A program made the translations under genes and the position numbers. Shown here piece by piece: positions 1-13,115 of a stretch of DNA of 64,000 bases. The DNA lies in NCBI GenBank assembly GCA_963924555.1, contig OZ004581.1, positions 7,789,338-7,853,337 on the forward strand. Reading direction: 5' to 3'. The DNA comes from Crambe crambe. Its lineage: Eukaryota; Porifera; Demospongiae; Poecilosclerida; Crambeidae. The notes beneath the pieces were generated by a model, which ran no database searches, was not told the DNA's origin, and saw only the letters and a program-made list of their open reading frames with translations. Each line of letters starts with the position of its first letter. Position 1 is the first letter of the stretch.

Positions 1-623
1 TGTCCTGATTTCCACTAATATAATATATACCTGTTGCACATGACTACACACCAAGGAACTGTTATTCTTCATACTATTTTGCTATACGTATTTACAGTAT
101 AAAGAGGCGACATAATATTGATCAAGGTGGAATGCTTCACAGTTAAACATATTTTATTGAGTGATCTGCATGTCCGGATTTCCACTAATGATAAAATATC
201 ATGGCTGCTCCTCAGGTCTAGGAGGAGTCATAGCTATAATATGCTAATAGTGACCTACTATAGCATCATCCAGACACAACACAGGAAGGAAATACAAGTA
301 CATGCCAACACACATGAAAACACAGTCCAGTCAAACTGAACCCTCAAAACATTAGTCATGAAAATTAAGCCAAGAATGAGAAACCTTTCAGACTCAGTTT
401 GGATGGAGCCTGTGCAATAAAAGCAAGTGTGAAACATACATACAGGAAGTAAGAAAGAAAGTGCCACAGATATTAACAAAGCTACCATCATCCAAAGGAA
501 AGAAGTCTCCTACAGTTCTAGTATTGTACGAAGAAGCTTCACAGAAGATAACCACACTACCACTGCCATTGCTACATACTCTGTTGTAGTTATTTTTTCA
601 GTTGTGATAGCTTGAAGAGAATC
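1..623. other. 5' flank of gene A
   Basis: AT-rich sequence with no convincing coding exon on either strand. The short open frames here lack domain content and splice context. It ends just before the first ATG of gene A and presumably holds its promoter and 5' UTR, but no clear TATA box or other site stands out. Confidence 0.4.
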
Positions 624-3600
624 ATGCAGATATTGCTAGTGGTATTGGCATCTCTGATAGCCAACAGCTATAGCCAGACTCCAGTACCCCGAACAAATGT
701 AGGGAGTTGTGCACCTCTGACGATAGACGATTTGGGAAACACTACGATGCTAAGTCGTTCAGGAATCCTCCCAGAATTCTTGCTCGAAGAACCAGGACAA
801 AGAGACATGCCCATGGCTCAAATCTTTGCCGTTCAGGAGGTGTGTCAAGTTGCAGGTTTAACGAGAGGCACCATCAGCGCCACATCGTTCATCGTTGATT
901 TTAATTGTACCGTATGTCCAGGAGCCGATAATATGAATCCAGTGAGAGTGACCCAGCAATTTCAGTTGGACTGCAATGCAAATGCAATGCCCTTTAACAA
1001 CATCAACAGGGGTCCAAGTTTTGAATTTCCACTGCCGGGTGTTACTGGCGGGTTCACACGAATTAGGAATCCAGTTGGGAATCTAAATACATCACTCAAT
1101 GACAGATGCGGATTGTGTATCTCAACATTTGCTCGAGACGTAAATGCATCCATTTTAGCCAGAGTCAATAATGAAACTCACTGTGTTGGTAAGAGACTAT
1201 AGAATATTGTTTTCAGTTCGTTTTTTTTTTTGTTTTTGTTTTTGTTTTTCAGCTAGATTTTATATAGCTAGTTAGAATATAGCTATATTGGCATTGAAAC
1301 CATGAGTTAGACACTTTGGGATCAAGTCTACAGGCAGTAATATAGCAATCTCACTTAGCCACTGAAATAGCTAAGGCCACTGTTTATTGATCATTAGTTA
1401 GGCCTTTCAGACTGATGCCGTGGCATAGTATTGGCCATAATGCCATAGTTCTATTCAGTGAAAAACCACAGGAGTTGATACAGTCAGAAGTGATGTGGTA
1501 AAGAAATTCAATTATAATCTGTAGGTCAGAGTAAACTGATGCAGGGCGGGGATGAGAAACTAGCAATAGTGACCTAAACATGCACGCAAAACTATACGAC
1601 TAGCAATCTTATATTTTACAATTTTCTTTTTCTGTTTTGTAATTATAAAGAATGTGATGCAGCATGCAATGAGGGACAGATGAGATGCGTTGGTCCTGGC
1701 CCTGACCAATGTTGCAACTGGTACCTCAACAACACATGTGTGGCTACCTGTCCTTCTCCTTCAGTGGGAGACATTGATACATTTGATTGTGGTGAGTACT
1801 TGGGAGAATTATCCCATATATTATTACAATAGACAAACTTGACCAGACAATAAACCTCAGATTTTATCTTTAAAATTTTCCCCATGTCAAAACTCCACAG
1901 CTGAAGTACAATTGTCTACCATGCATATCACGTATATTATGGATAGTTATTCTCTGATGAAGTGTGCCATTTTTCAGAAAAGTGTACTTGCTAATGACTA
2001 TACACATAATTATTAATTCAGGTGAAACTGATCAGAGCGGTGCTTGAATTAAAAGGATTTTGATATTCTTGTGGTTATTAAATACATTGTTTTAACCACA
2101 TGAAAGAAAAATGGGTCCCATCAGAATGGTGTTGCACCTCCTTTGGGGAGAACCCTGTTAATCTGATCATGATACGTTTTTCATACCATACATGCAGGAT
2201 GTGGAGAACTAGCTCTCAGCAATGGAAACATTACTTATACCAATCGGTTCACATTTGGCAGTTTTGCTGTTCACACTTGTGACATTGGCAATGGCTACAT
2301 ACCCACCGATCCGAGAAGAACTATCAGAGTGTGCACTATGGCTGGCTGGTCTGGTCCTCCCGTCACCTGTCAACGTGAGTGCCCCAGCATAGCATACTGT
2401 ATTAGCCACGGTATCAACACAAAGTTCAAACTGAAAGGAATTTTTCAGTATATATAATAATATACATACTACTAGTCCACATTCAATATTTTTTTCCTTC
2501 TAACGTGAATAGAGAAAGCTTGATCTTAGGGCTGCTTGACTATACCTTTCTTTAACCATTTTATGTGCATGTCTCACTCATTTTCTGAGTGAGGTGGAAA
2601 TGAAGTGATTGGTGATTTGATCAGATATTCACCCTATACAATAGAATTAGGTTGACCATACTCCATGAAGTGCTGAAAAAATGACCAGTGAATATACGTA
2701 CAGTACGTAGCAACCATTTCTAGCTCTGCCCTGCAGCTCCCAGAAAGAGACAAGTATCTTTGAAGCAGCTATAGAAGGGAGCCTGCATGTATTATGTCAT
2801 CCACCACTCATCTTTGACAACACTTTAAGGGTGGTCAGACATACCACCCACACATGGTTGCTAAGGAAGCCAATCTCCAAAGCTACTAATGCTAAGGACT
2901 TGAAACTCCACATGACTAAGACACACTATAACACTACCACACATACCAAATATGAAGGAGAAAGGACAATTCCTACCCAAGATATGAAGCTTCATCACTC
3001 TCAACTATTTCTCACCAAATACTTGAGTTCAGTAGCCGATTTTTGGTCAGCCATTTCTTATTACTATCCTTTACAAAATTACGTGAGCTTTTGTTGATAT
3101 CTTTTAATTTATTCCTATGGTGGTGACTACATGGCTTGCTAAATGAAGTTCTAGAATAGGTATCGATAAATCCAAATGTAAATTTGTTCACCTATTCAGA
3201 TAATATCTGTATGCAAATTTTAGGCCCAGTGCTATACTTCATTCCAGAGAAACAATGCATTTCATATAGTCCCATTGAAACTCTATGTATCACACTGGAA
3301 ATTTATGGTTAGTAATTACATTCTTTTGTGACCACATTGTTACTATGTCTGACCACCCTTAACCACAACACAAACCATTTCCCTATAAACAAGATATCCA
3401 ATAATGACAGCAGCATAATTCTCATCACGAAATTCTCTTCATTAAAATAAAAATATGAAAGTGTGCAACAATGGAGATTTTTTTTGTATCGCTTTGATGT
3501 AGAATTAACCATATGTATGGTGTACTGTATTATGATTTCAATAGATACTTATGCAGACAAGTACATTAAATATGTAGGTAGTGATACAACTTAACAGAAC

Positions 3601-6600
3601 ATTATACACAACGATTACTCATTCCAAATACTATTGCACTGAGCTAAAGCTTGATGTAGAAATTAGGAGTGATATTAGGTATGAGCCACCTTGTCACTTA
3701 AACTGTAGATCATAAAGGTCATATAATCATACCAAAACATAGCCAATCTCAGTATGCATCAAGCTGAATTCCTTTATGGGGTGTACAAAAACCATAAAAC
3801 ACTTGCTTGATTTCTATTGTATGATCAGTTGACTTTAGCATTATTACCTATTATTATTATGATGAAATTACATGACTAGTTTTTGTGGGGCTGCCGGACT
3901 ACTACTAGTCTATCACATTTTTTGTACTCAGCAGACAGAAGCCCCAGCATGGTCATAATACCGCAATTTCTGTGGGGGTAAAATTTTTGTGTCATTTCAT
4001 GGTTTTGACTAATAAGGACAGTCACACTACACCAAATTTTTAACTCCATGCATGCATGGCCACTAGAAATTTAAATGCCTTCTTACTGGCTATAGGTAAT
4101 TAATATACAACTGACTGAAGCCAGCAACCATACACATTCCTCCCCAATTGATGATGGTGGGTGGATGTTGTCTGCTGCTGGTAGCATTAGTAAAGTATGG
4201 TATCTCTATATCTCTCCCTGTACAGTACCATCACCAAGTTAATCATCAGTGACTTAAGTTATGCTTGTTTGGGGCAAACAAAAATTAGAAGTTCATCTGG
4301 ATAGCCACTTATATAGCATCATTCTATACTTCAGGTAAACCTCTGCCTCAAGTACGTGACATGCTGCCTCTATCGATAGACATTAGAAGATCTAGGGAGC
4401 AGAGAATCACTGAGCAGTGTTTCAGATTTCTCCAGATGTCTTGGTGCATAAAAGTTAAACAATTTTGGGATGCTTCCTTTCTTTGCCCACACTCATTGCT
4501 CCATGCTTTACTTTTAGTAGATTATGCTCAAGATTTCTCCAGTTATGCTCAAGATTTCTCCAGTTATCTCCACAATGCTCCAAAATGCTACCTATTATTC
4601 CCTCAAATGCACCTCGAAAGCACCAATTATTCCCACTATTATTCTCAAATAAGCAATATGCTTGCCCAGTCACTAGTAGCCATTACCATAAACTTGCATG
4701 TAGTTGTCAATATGTGAGAAAATCACTCATGATTCAGGTCCTAGGTAGGTAGCTAGGCACTGTCACAGTGTAACAAGAAACCACCTCAGGCAATGAACAT
4801 AAGTAGATAGTGAAGTCTTTGTTTCCAGCTCCCATTATGCTCAAAATATCCCTATTATTCTGGCATTGTGCTTGATTCCAGGAAGTTCCAATTATTCCCA
4901 AAATTATGCTGGCATAATCTACCTAGGCCTGTCACAAAAATGTATTTTTGTGGTCAAGTTAAAGGTCAGTCAAGTAGTCAAGTCAAATAGTAGTGAATTC
5001 AGACTCATTATGAATCTGATGATTGCAAGCAAGGAGGTAGGTGTGCACATAGCAAGGGAAAAAAAGAAGGACCCGGTGTCCTATAGCATACCTGTCAAAC
5101 CATGGAAGTAAAAAATTTGGTTTAATTTGGATTTTACCAGTAATTATTATAAATCTATGTTAAATATATTATGGCTAATCACATGTAAGCAGCTGCCTTT
5201 CATTTATTTTTTAAATAATAATAATGAAACGTCGAGATTATGTTAATAAGTATGTTGATATGATGCGATATCATATAAGAAAATAATAATGACGTATACA
5301 AGTTAGTGAAGGCATGGGTGTGGGGCCCATACTGACATTCTGCTCGAGTTCTGCTAGGTAATCTGCACTTCTACACAGAGCTGAACTTGACCATAGAAGT
5401 TGAGAGCATAATGATATAAGAAAGTATTGGGCACAGGCTAAAGGTTTAGGTGCCATCACATGCAAGACTAAACAGAAAGATGGGAAAGTACAGCCCAAAG
5501 TGCAATTCAGTTAAAAATTCTGTTTTGGCTTATACTATAGGTGCTGCTCAGATGTGCAATGAATTGAAGAATATTACCAGGTTTAGAGACGTTTTAATTG
5601 TGAACACCAGACAATCGCGACTGTGCATTCAGTGTTTGAATAATGGTGTTCCCTTAGCTGGACCTGTCACTTGGACAGGACAAGGAGGACCTCAGAATAA
5701 CTTCCAAGTATCGCAAGATCGAAGACAAGATGGATTGGAATATATGAATGGTACACTAGTGTTTGTGCAGCCTATGATGTTCATTCAGGATGGGATTAAC
5801 GATGAACTACGGATGACATGTAGCAATAGGATCGTACGATATGATGATGCCGAAATCATTTCTGATAGTAAGACATGCATGCTTGAGATATCTATCATTA
5901 AACTGATGTGATTGCCATGCATAATATTATTCCTTCCATAGCTTTCCTCCCAGGAGTAATATTGCAATCATCACCACTGATAGTGAATGAGAGTGATTCA
6001 GTTTTATTAGAGTGTGCAGAAAATAACCCAGGAGCCCTTGAGTCTAATCCTGAGCCTCCGCAGGGATGGTTTGATATAAATGGAAATTCGTTCGGTAATA
6101 CTGTACGTCGTAATCTTCGACTACCAAATATCAGCAGAAATCAAGCAGGGAATTACACCTGTTTTACCAGGGACAGGAGCAAAGCATTTTTAAATACCTC
6201 CATTGAAGTCATAGTTCAGTGTAAGTCAACTAAGCATATTCCAGCAGTTATTTTATATCATGCATCATTCATTCAGTCTTTTAACATTTGTAATTGTTGC
6301 TGTCGTTATTGTTATTGTTGTTATTGTTGTACTTTTTTAAACTTTGCTATTCAGATGCACCTAAAGTTAATTCTTCAACCATGGCCAACAATAATATATT
6401 TCTTGGTGGCACTCTGACCTTGTCATGCGTCTTTGTCGGGGTCCCTACTCCCATGGTAACATGGATGCACAATGACTCGGTTCTCAGTGCCAGTGATCCT
6501 GAGATATCAATCACTACCAATGATAATACTTCACAGTTAGTGAGGACTAACATTGACAGAAATGGAGGGGGGATATATAGATGTATCACTACGAATCTGC

Positions 6601-9600
6601 TTGGTTCTGCAACAGCTGTCTCCCAATTAGTACTGTGTAAGTTGTAGCATTAACAGTACTATTTTCTTTCCATGAAATAATTGCGAGCGAAATGGCCTCT
6701 AGGGAGTCGAATGAGGGGCACCACTATGTATGTATGTACGTTCTTCCAGTTCTGTCCTTTGCAATTATGGTGAGGTCATCAGCTTCACTTGCCACAATGC
6801 TTTGCATTTCTCTAGTACATAGTTGAGGGTTTAGAATAGCGCTCAGGTGTATGTCCATCACATCTGAATTAAGCATTGCTGTTTTGTTCGATGTTGAACC
6901 ACTTTTATTGTCCCAAAAGCCAATGATAAATTGGTGTCACCTGATCATACCACATGCACATGTTTGCCTATCCTTCATTCTCTTGAAAGGGAACATAAGT
7001 GAAGTGTTTCCCTTGATTTTGGAGAGAAGGCCTAGAAACAAGCAGCTACATTCCTACTACAGTAAAGTTGTGATATGAAATTTGGGGGTGAATAGTACAC
7101 AGAAAGTGTCCTGATAATTCAGTGAGCGAGCGGAGCAAGTAAGCTGACTCTCAGGTCGTAACTTATTGAAATTGTATTAGGTCTACACTCCAAAATGCCC
7201 CAGGTGTACGTATGTAAGTCATGCAATAGTAGCACCCTGTACGTGCATAATGCACATGCTCCAATTGTAATTGCTTTTTCTACAGCCTCTCTGGATAATA
7301 GGCCAATTATAGTAATTGACTGTGGAAGATCTGATATTCCCAGGCCAGGAAATGGAAGTGTCATGGCAAACCAGACCACTCTTGGTTCTATTGCTACCTT
7401 TACATGTGACACTAGCTTCATATTAGTTGGAGACGAGATGAGGACTTGTGAATCAACTGGATGGTCTGGCAATAACCCCACATGTGGTAAGTATATATTA
7501 GTTACATACGACATTTAATCACATGGTGATTAAATTAGCCAATAATTATGGCTTTGATCTGTTGAGCAAACTATAATATAACTCTGCTGGTTCACCAATA
7601 ATGGAGGGTGTACTAAAATAATACTCCTATACTGAATGATAGCTACCATGCATACTCCGAATAAGACATAACACTCTAATGCTATAACACTATAATATAA
7701 CACTAGGGCTCACAATAGCACTCTATTATTGTCCAGACACATGATTATCTTTAATGTGTAGCTATAATGGTCAGACAAAGGCAGAAAATCCGATAAGAAA
7801 TTGACCAGAAAATGTCCTGTGACTGACTGTTATTGTGAGCACTCTAGACATACCTACATATATGCTTTGCCACATTTCTAACAATAACTTTCCAGTATTC
7901 AGTTGTGGCACTACTGGCCTTGAAACACCAGTCAATGGAAGTCTTTCACTGACTCAGACAACCCTTGGTTCAGTGGCTAGTTTTGCGTGCAATGCTGGTT
8001 TTGTCCTGGTTGGAAATGCAACAAGGACCTGTGAACTCACAGGATGGTCTGGCAGTGACCCTTCATGTCGTAAGTTAGAAAATCCATTTCTCAATCACCA
8101 TTTTGATGAAATGTTCCAAATTTCTGTCATGTGCTTTATGTTTTCAGCCTTAATAAGGGTATAGTAAGTTTCCCTGTTTCTGGTGAGGGATTTTCCCACA
8201 ACCCATGCAGGCGGGTGGAGAATTAGCATTACAGAAACTAATTAAATGATCTCTTGTACTTAATGTAACCACGATCATCTTGTAAAAAAATCTGATAATA
8301 TGAGGACCAATACAGTCTGTGCAATGCATTGAGGTAAATAGTCAGCATCTGACAGATGAAGCACAGTAGACACATAATCGGTGGATATTTAGCTGTGTAA
8401 TATAGTTTTTCAATAGGATCTCCACATAACATCTCTAACATACATATTACCCAATTTTCCTGGTAAATCTAAGTCTTATAGAGATGCACCACATGAGTAG
8501 ACAAAATCATCCAGAGTACAGTGTGTTCTTTAAGTTGCAGGTTCTTTAAATCAGTACAGTCTCTACTGTATAACCTGAAACATTCACTGCAAGAATCTTC
8601 CAAGGATAAATCAATCGATTATTAGATCGACATCAACAAAGGACACTGCAATTGACTAAAGCCATGTTTGCTAAAATAAATAAAGTCTAGCTATCTAGCT
8701 ACATTTATTCCTCACCTTCAGTTGCATAGAAGTGTAAGTCACATCTACATTCTTCCCACAACAGGCACTGTAGGCTACTATGCATGCTTGCATACCACGT
8801 TTCCCAATTTGTTGATGTCATTCTAAAACATGCACATGGCTGACCAGAAACAGAAAACAAGTTGTAGTGGCCTAATCACAAGTTATGCAATGAAATGAAT
8901 GCAAAAACAAACAACAACAAAAAATAATAACAACAACGATAATGGAGCGTGGATCAGTTTTGAAAAAAAAAACAAAAAAAAACAACTACTACTATAAGTT
9001 TAGTTGGCTATTTGCTTGAAAATGGTCAGAAAACAACTTGTTTGTTTGTTTATTTGTTTGTTTGTTCGTTAGAACTTCACTATATCATTATATACACAGT
9101 GTTTGATTGTGGCTCTACTGACATCATAAAACCAGACAATGGAACTGTCACACTGACCACGACAACCCTTGGATCTGTTGCTGCATTTACATGTGACACT
9201 AGCTTTGTGCTGACTGGGAGAGATGTTACCAGGACTTGTCAAACAACAGGCTGGACTGGCAGTAATCCCTCATGCAGTAAGTCAATTGTGGAATGCAGGC
9301 ACTGGGGTTCTCCAGCCTAAAATAAGCATGCATTGCATGCATATAAGAACGAGATTATTTTTCCCTTGTATGTAGTTACTCTTGAAACACATAATAATGA
9401 ACTGTGGCCCTCTCCTATCTCATTTTTATGTGTTTGTATACTTAGTCCAAAGGAAAATTATACTCCCAGAGGATTTATTGAAGGCATAGGGGCAAGCAAC
9501 ATAATCTCCTAGGTGTTGCCGCCAAGACCATGGAATAGAATAACTCTTTATAAGATATATAACATCTATCTACTTGTAGTATTTGACTGTAATTCCACTG

Positions 9601-11620
9601 CAATTGTAAGACCAGAGAATGGCAATGTCAATTTTACCACTACCACAATTGGTTCACAAGCTAACTTTTCATGCAACACTGGCTTTGCACTGATTGGAGA
9701 TGCAACAACGACTTGCGAACTCACAGGATGGTCTGACAGCAATCAATCTTGTGAAAGTACGTATAATTATAGAGTAAAGTCACCTATTCACTTGGAGAAT
9801 TTGTTAACCATAACTTTCTTTATTCTCAACTGAATTCAGAATTTCAAAAACCAATTGATAGCTAATTGTGTGCTGGCTCTTTTATATATATAAGGCTCCA
9901 ATCTAAGTTATATATCTCAGTACTTCTACATATAGATCCCCAGTGAATACAAATAGGCTCTTCAAGGGGTTAGACTAATCCATGGTGTTCATTTCAGTAA
10001 TTGACTGCGGCTCTGCTGAAATAGTACAACCAGAAAATGGTCAAGTCAATCGCAGTGAGGGCACCACATTCAATGCAAGAGCAATCTTTTCTTGCGATGA
10101 AAGCTTCACATTGGTGGGAGATGCAGTGAGGATCTGTGGGGAAAGTGGATGGTCTAGAGAAAATCCAACATGTGGTAAGTATACCACTTCGCAAGCAAGA
10201 GACTTTGCATATTACAGTATAGCTACATGTATTTAGAAACAATTCATGTTTACAATTTCCATGTTATTTTCTTTGTTACAGTTTACTTGTAATTAGCTTT
10301 AGTACAAGATTATTTGTACAAGGTAATTAATTTTCATGGAATTGTTGAACATGACCATGAAAATTAATTAATTTGGTCTGTTGGTTTGGTCTGGTCTAGC
10401 TATAGCCTCTCTAAATAAAAAAATGAGGTCATATAAAAAGTAAACAAACAAGTGAAAGGAAAAAAAATACGCTAAATAAAAAGGCCATGTAGGATTAGTC
10501 TGTACTTTTACCTATAGCAGTAAAAGTAAACATGGCCTTTTTATTTAGCATAACTTTTTTTCCTATATTTATGTGGCAATAACCTATTATTATTAACTAC
10601 ATTTAGCTATATGAATTTTATTATTCCACGTCCAGTTTTTGACTGTGGATCGACAGATATCCAGAGACCAGTAAATGGAAACGTCAATCTTACTGAAAAA
10701 ACTACAATAGGTTCTCAAGCTATCTTTTCATGTGACGCTGGCTTTGTAATGATTGGAGAAGAAACCAGGACTTGCCAACTCACAGGATGGTCTGGCAGCA
10801 ACCCCATATGTGGTATGTCCATTAAGAACTATGAGAACACAGACAGTTTGAAAAGTCTATTTTAGGAGAGATTTCAGTCTTATATCTTCTATTTGTTAAT
10901 TATACCACTACAAGTGAGCGCAAGCGAGTGATCAGCCACAAGTGCAAGTGAGCGATCAGCCTCTAGGTGCCGCTCTAACAAATGGCTAAAGCAGAATTTT
11001 GATGACTATACAGCCAGTAAGTGTACGTCGATCAATTTTAGAACTCGTTTTTTTCTTATGTTAGCAAATGAATTCTAGACTTTTAAACATTCTTTCCTCT
11101 TCTGTGTAGATGTAGTATTTCACTGTAGCCTTCTGAGAACCTGTAGAGTAAGGGTAGAAGAGAAAGAAGAGTTTTAGTTTATACAGTCTTATGACCTTTG
11201 ACCCGCCACCCCTACTTAGAGAGTGCTAACACATTCTCGATACCAGACAGTTTGATTTTTAACACTATGAAATGAAAGTGCACACTACCCACCTATAGTC
11301 TGTGTAGCTATTTAGTGTACATTACTAGAGCGTGCATATAGGGACATTTATATAACGCTTTTATTATTACAGATTCCAATGTAGAAGTTATACACTTTAA
11401 TTAATTAAGTTATACAAGGGGTCATGTCCCCACTGCATTGTATGAAGTTCAAGTATAGCTCTATTTCAAATCTGTCTCTTTTCTTTCTACAGTTGCTCCT
11501 GCTACAGCCCCCATGACACAAGCACAGACCAATGGAGCTTCAAAGCAGAGTTCTAGTTCTCTCAAACTTGTGTTTATTGCCACTATCACTGCTATCTTAC
11601 TAGCAGTCACTCAACAATAA
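624..11620 (+). CDS. Gene A: sushi/Ig-like cell-surface protein, GPI-like tail
   Basis: Thirteen exons: 624-1188, 1651-1791, 2198-2374, 5541-5867, 5954-6220, 6355-6636, 7286-7486, 7896-8069, 9100-9276, 9580-9756, 9998-10174, 10636-10812, 11493-11620. They join in frame to 989 residues and every junction is phase 1. Order: signal peptide (starts MQILLVVLASLIANSYSQ), the family N-terminal domain, a furin-like cysteine unit (CCNWYLNNTC), one sushi, three Ig-like domains (exons 4-6; the third has the typical CVF...TWM...YRC pattern), six sushi (exons 7-12), and a Ser-rich stalk with a hydrophobic C-terminus ending TQQ. With no cytoplasmic tail after the hydrophobic stretch, a GPI-anchor signal is likelier than a transmembrane helix. 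The start is the first ATG that gives a signal peptide. Adhesion or recognition at the cell surface is inferred from domain content; no ligand can be deduced. Confidence 0.82.
2375..5540 (+). other. Large intron 3 of gene A
   Basis: A 3.2 kb intron, much longer than the others in the cluster. It holds no supported exon. It does contain a 43-base exact copy of part of gene C exon 1 (4379-4421), followed by a dispersed repeat rich in phrases such as TATGCTCAAGATTTCTCC (4500-4930). Related sequence occurs near 20660-20815, 22619-22930 and 48910-48990. Confidence 0.55.
4379..4421 (+). pseudogene. Exon fragment copied from a paralogue's first exon
   Basis: These 43 bases are identical to 17786-17828 in exon 1 of gene C, the segment around the conserved DLG motif of the N-terminal domain. 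Identity stops abruptly on both sides and no usable splice sites frame it, so it is a relic inside intron 3 of gene A, not an exon. Confidence 0.75.
10463..10561. repeat. Hairpin inverted repeat in gene A intron
   Basis: GCTAAATAAAAAGGCCATGT at 10471-10490 is matched by its exact reverse complement at 10530-10549, with imperfect extension outward. It is probably a miniature inverted-repeat element inserted between the fifth and sixth post-Ig sushi exons. Confidence 0.7.
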
Positions 11621-11938
11621 TAGGGAAATCTCATACTTATATGCTACTGCCATTTTCTTTTCTTTTCAGCCACATACATGTAAGTGTTCACAGAGCAAAG
11701 ATATATATATAGAAGTCCTTAGGGGATTCCTACATAGCTGTGTTATAAATATAGCACACTTATAGGCATCGGATACAAAGTGTGCAGACAAAAGCCAACA
11801 CAGCTAGCGGTGTTCCGTGACAAATGTCTTCATTTACTCTCATGATTTGAGTGACACTATCATGTCAATCATGTACCTAACACAGCTGAGTGTCTCCTTG
11901 ACTAGTTTTCACATTGAAAGGAATGGTGTAATATGTCA

Positions 11939-11974
<36 letters not shown>

Positions 11975-13115
11975 AGGGGTTTGGGTCAACTATCTGAATA
12001 CATGAAAACAATGACCACCCATGATTTTCATGTATTGGAGGAGTCGGATCGACTTGATTCTGTATTTGAAGGCATTCAAACAAGGCCAACAACACATGTA
12101 GCAATATCATTATGATATGTACTTCTTCTGACAATATTAAACTCTATTCTGTATTAGAAGGTATATATGGCCAGCACAGCTAGCATTATCTGTATGTTAC
12201 CTATGCATGTAGCTACTAGTCAGAGTCATGCAGAGTCTGCACAGTACATGCAATATTATCCATCCATATATATAACACTACCATACTCGCATGTTATTAG
12301 GAGTATCTCCACAGGAAGCTTAACAGCGAGTATACACCTAACAGTGATTTAACTTGGGTGGGCATTAATTAGAGCACCACGTGAAGAACCAGCAGTAAGC
12401 GGCAGTTTCCATGCAGAAATAGACACTTATAAGCGAGGTAAGCTTACCAAAGATGTTGAGGAGCACTTAACAAAGGGTACTAGAGCAGCAGCACCTAACA
12501 GTGAATACGTGCTTAGCTATAAGCGAGATGTACCTAATTATGCGCGAGTACGGTATAGAATTATCCAAACACAAATACCACTATTAAGGCTATTCCACCA
12601 TCCCAACAGCTGTTGAACTTCTCTTCTTTTTTTTTAAGAGACCACCCTTCCTTTGTTCCTGACCCTTAACATGGCTGCATGACTGGCTGGAGGTAGCAAG
12701 AAGCCATATTGTGTGGAATTCATGTAGAGTGCCATGTAGAGTGCCATGTAGGTATAGCTACATGCTGACAAAGATAAGGGACTTTTCAATGAGCTATAGA
12801 CATCCTTTGTACAATAATATTATGATTATGAGCTCTAGTACATCATTTATCAAGTGTATGGCTATTCTCAATCTTCTATACATCAAAAGTGCATGACAAT
12901 GTTAACATTTCCAACTACAGAGGACACCTTTATTGAAAGCATTGATGTGCAGCTCAGGGGAAATATCCAGGGGGAATATGCTTTGCTGGTATTATTATGA
13001 AATTCCTGTGCATGAATATCATTTCGTGCCACACCCCCAAATTGAGAGTTCAGCATTATATTAAAATGCTGAGAGCATTATTTGAATCAATAATCAGTGT
13101 TTCTGGACTATAGTT
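11621..13115. other. Spacer between genes A and B
   Basis: No supported exon. It contains a 32-base run of C (11941-11972), which makes spurious proline- or glycine-rich open frames on both strands, and degenerate short repeats around 12310-12560. The last few hundred bases should include the gene B promoter. Confidence 0.45.
11941..11972 (+). repeat. Poly-C tract (32 bases)
   Basis: An uninterrupted homopolymer of C directly visible in the sequence. Its length is likely to vary and to be error-prone in sequencing. Confidence 0.95.

Noticed and set aside
11877..12134. Polyglycine and polyproline frames
   Set aside because: Created by the 32-base C homopolymer.
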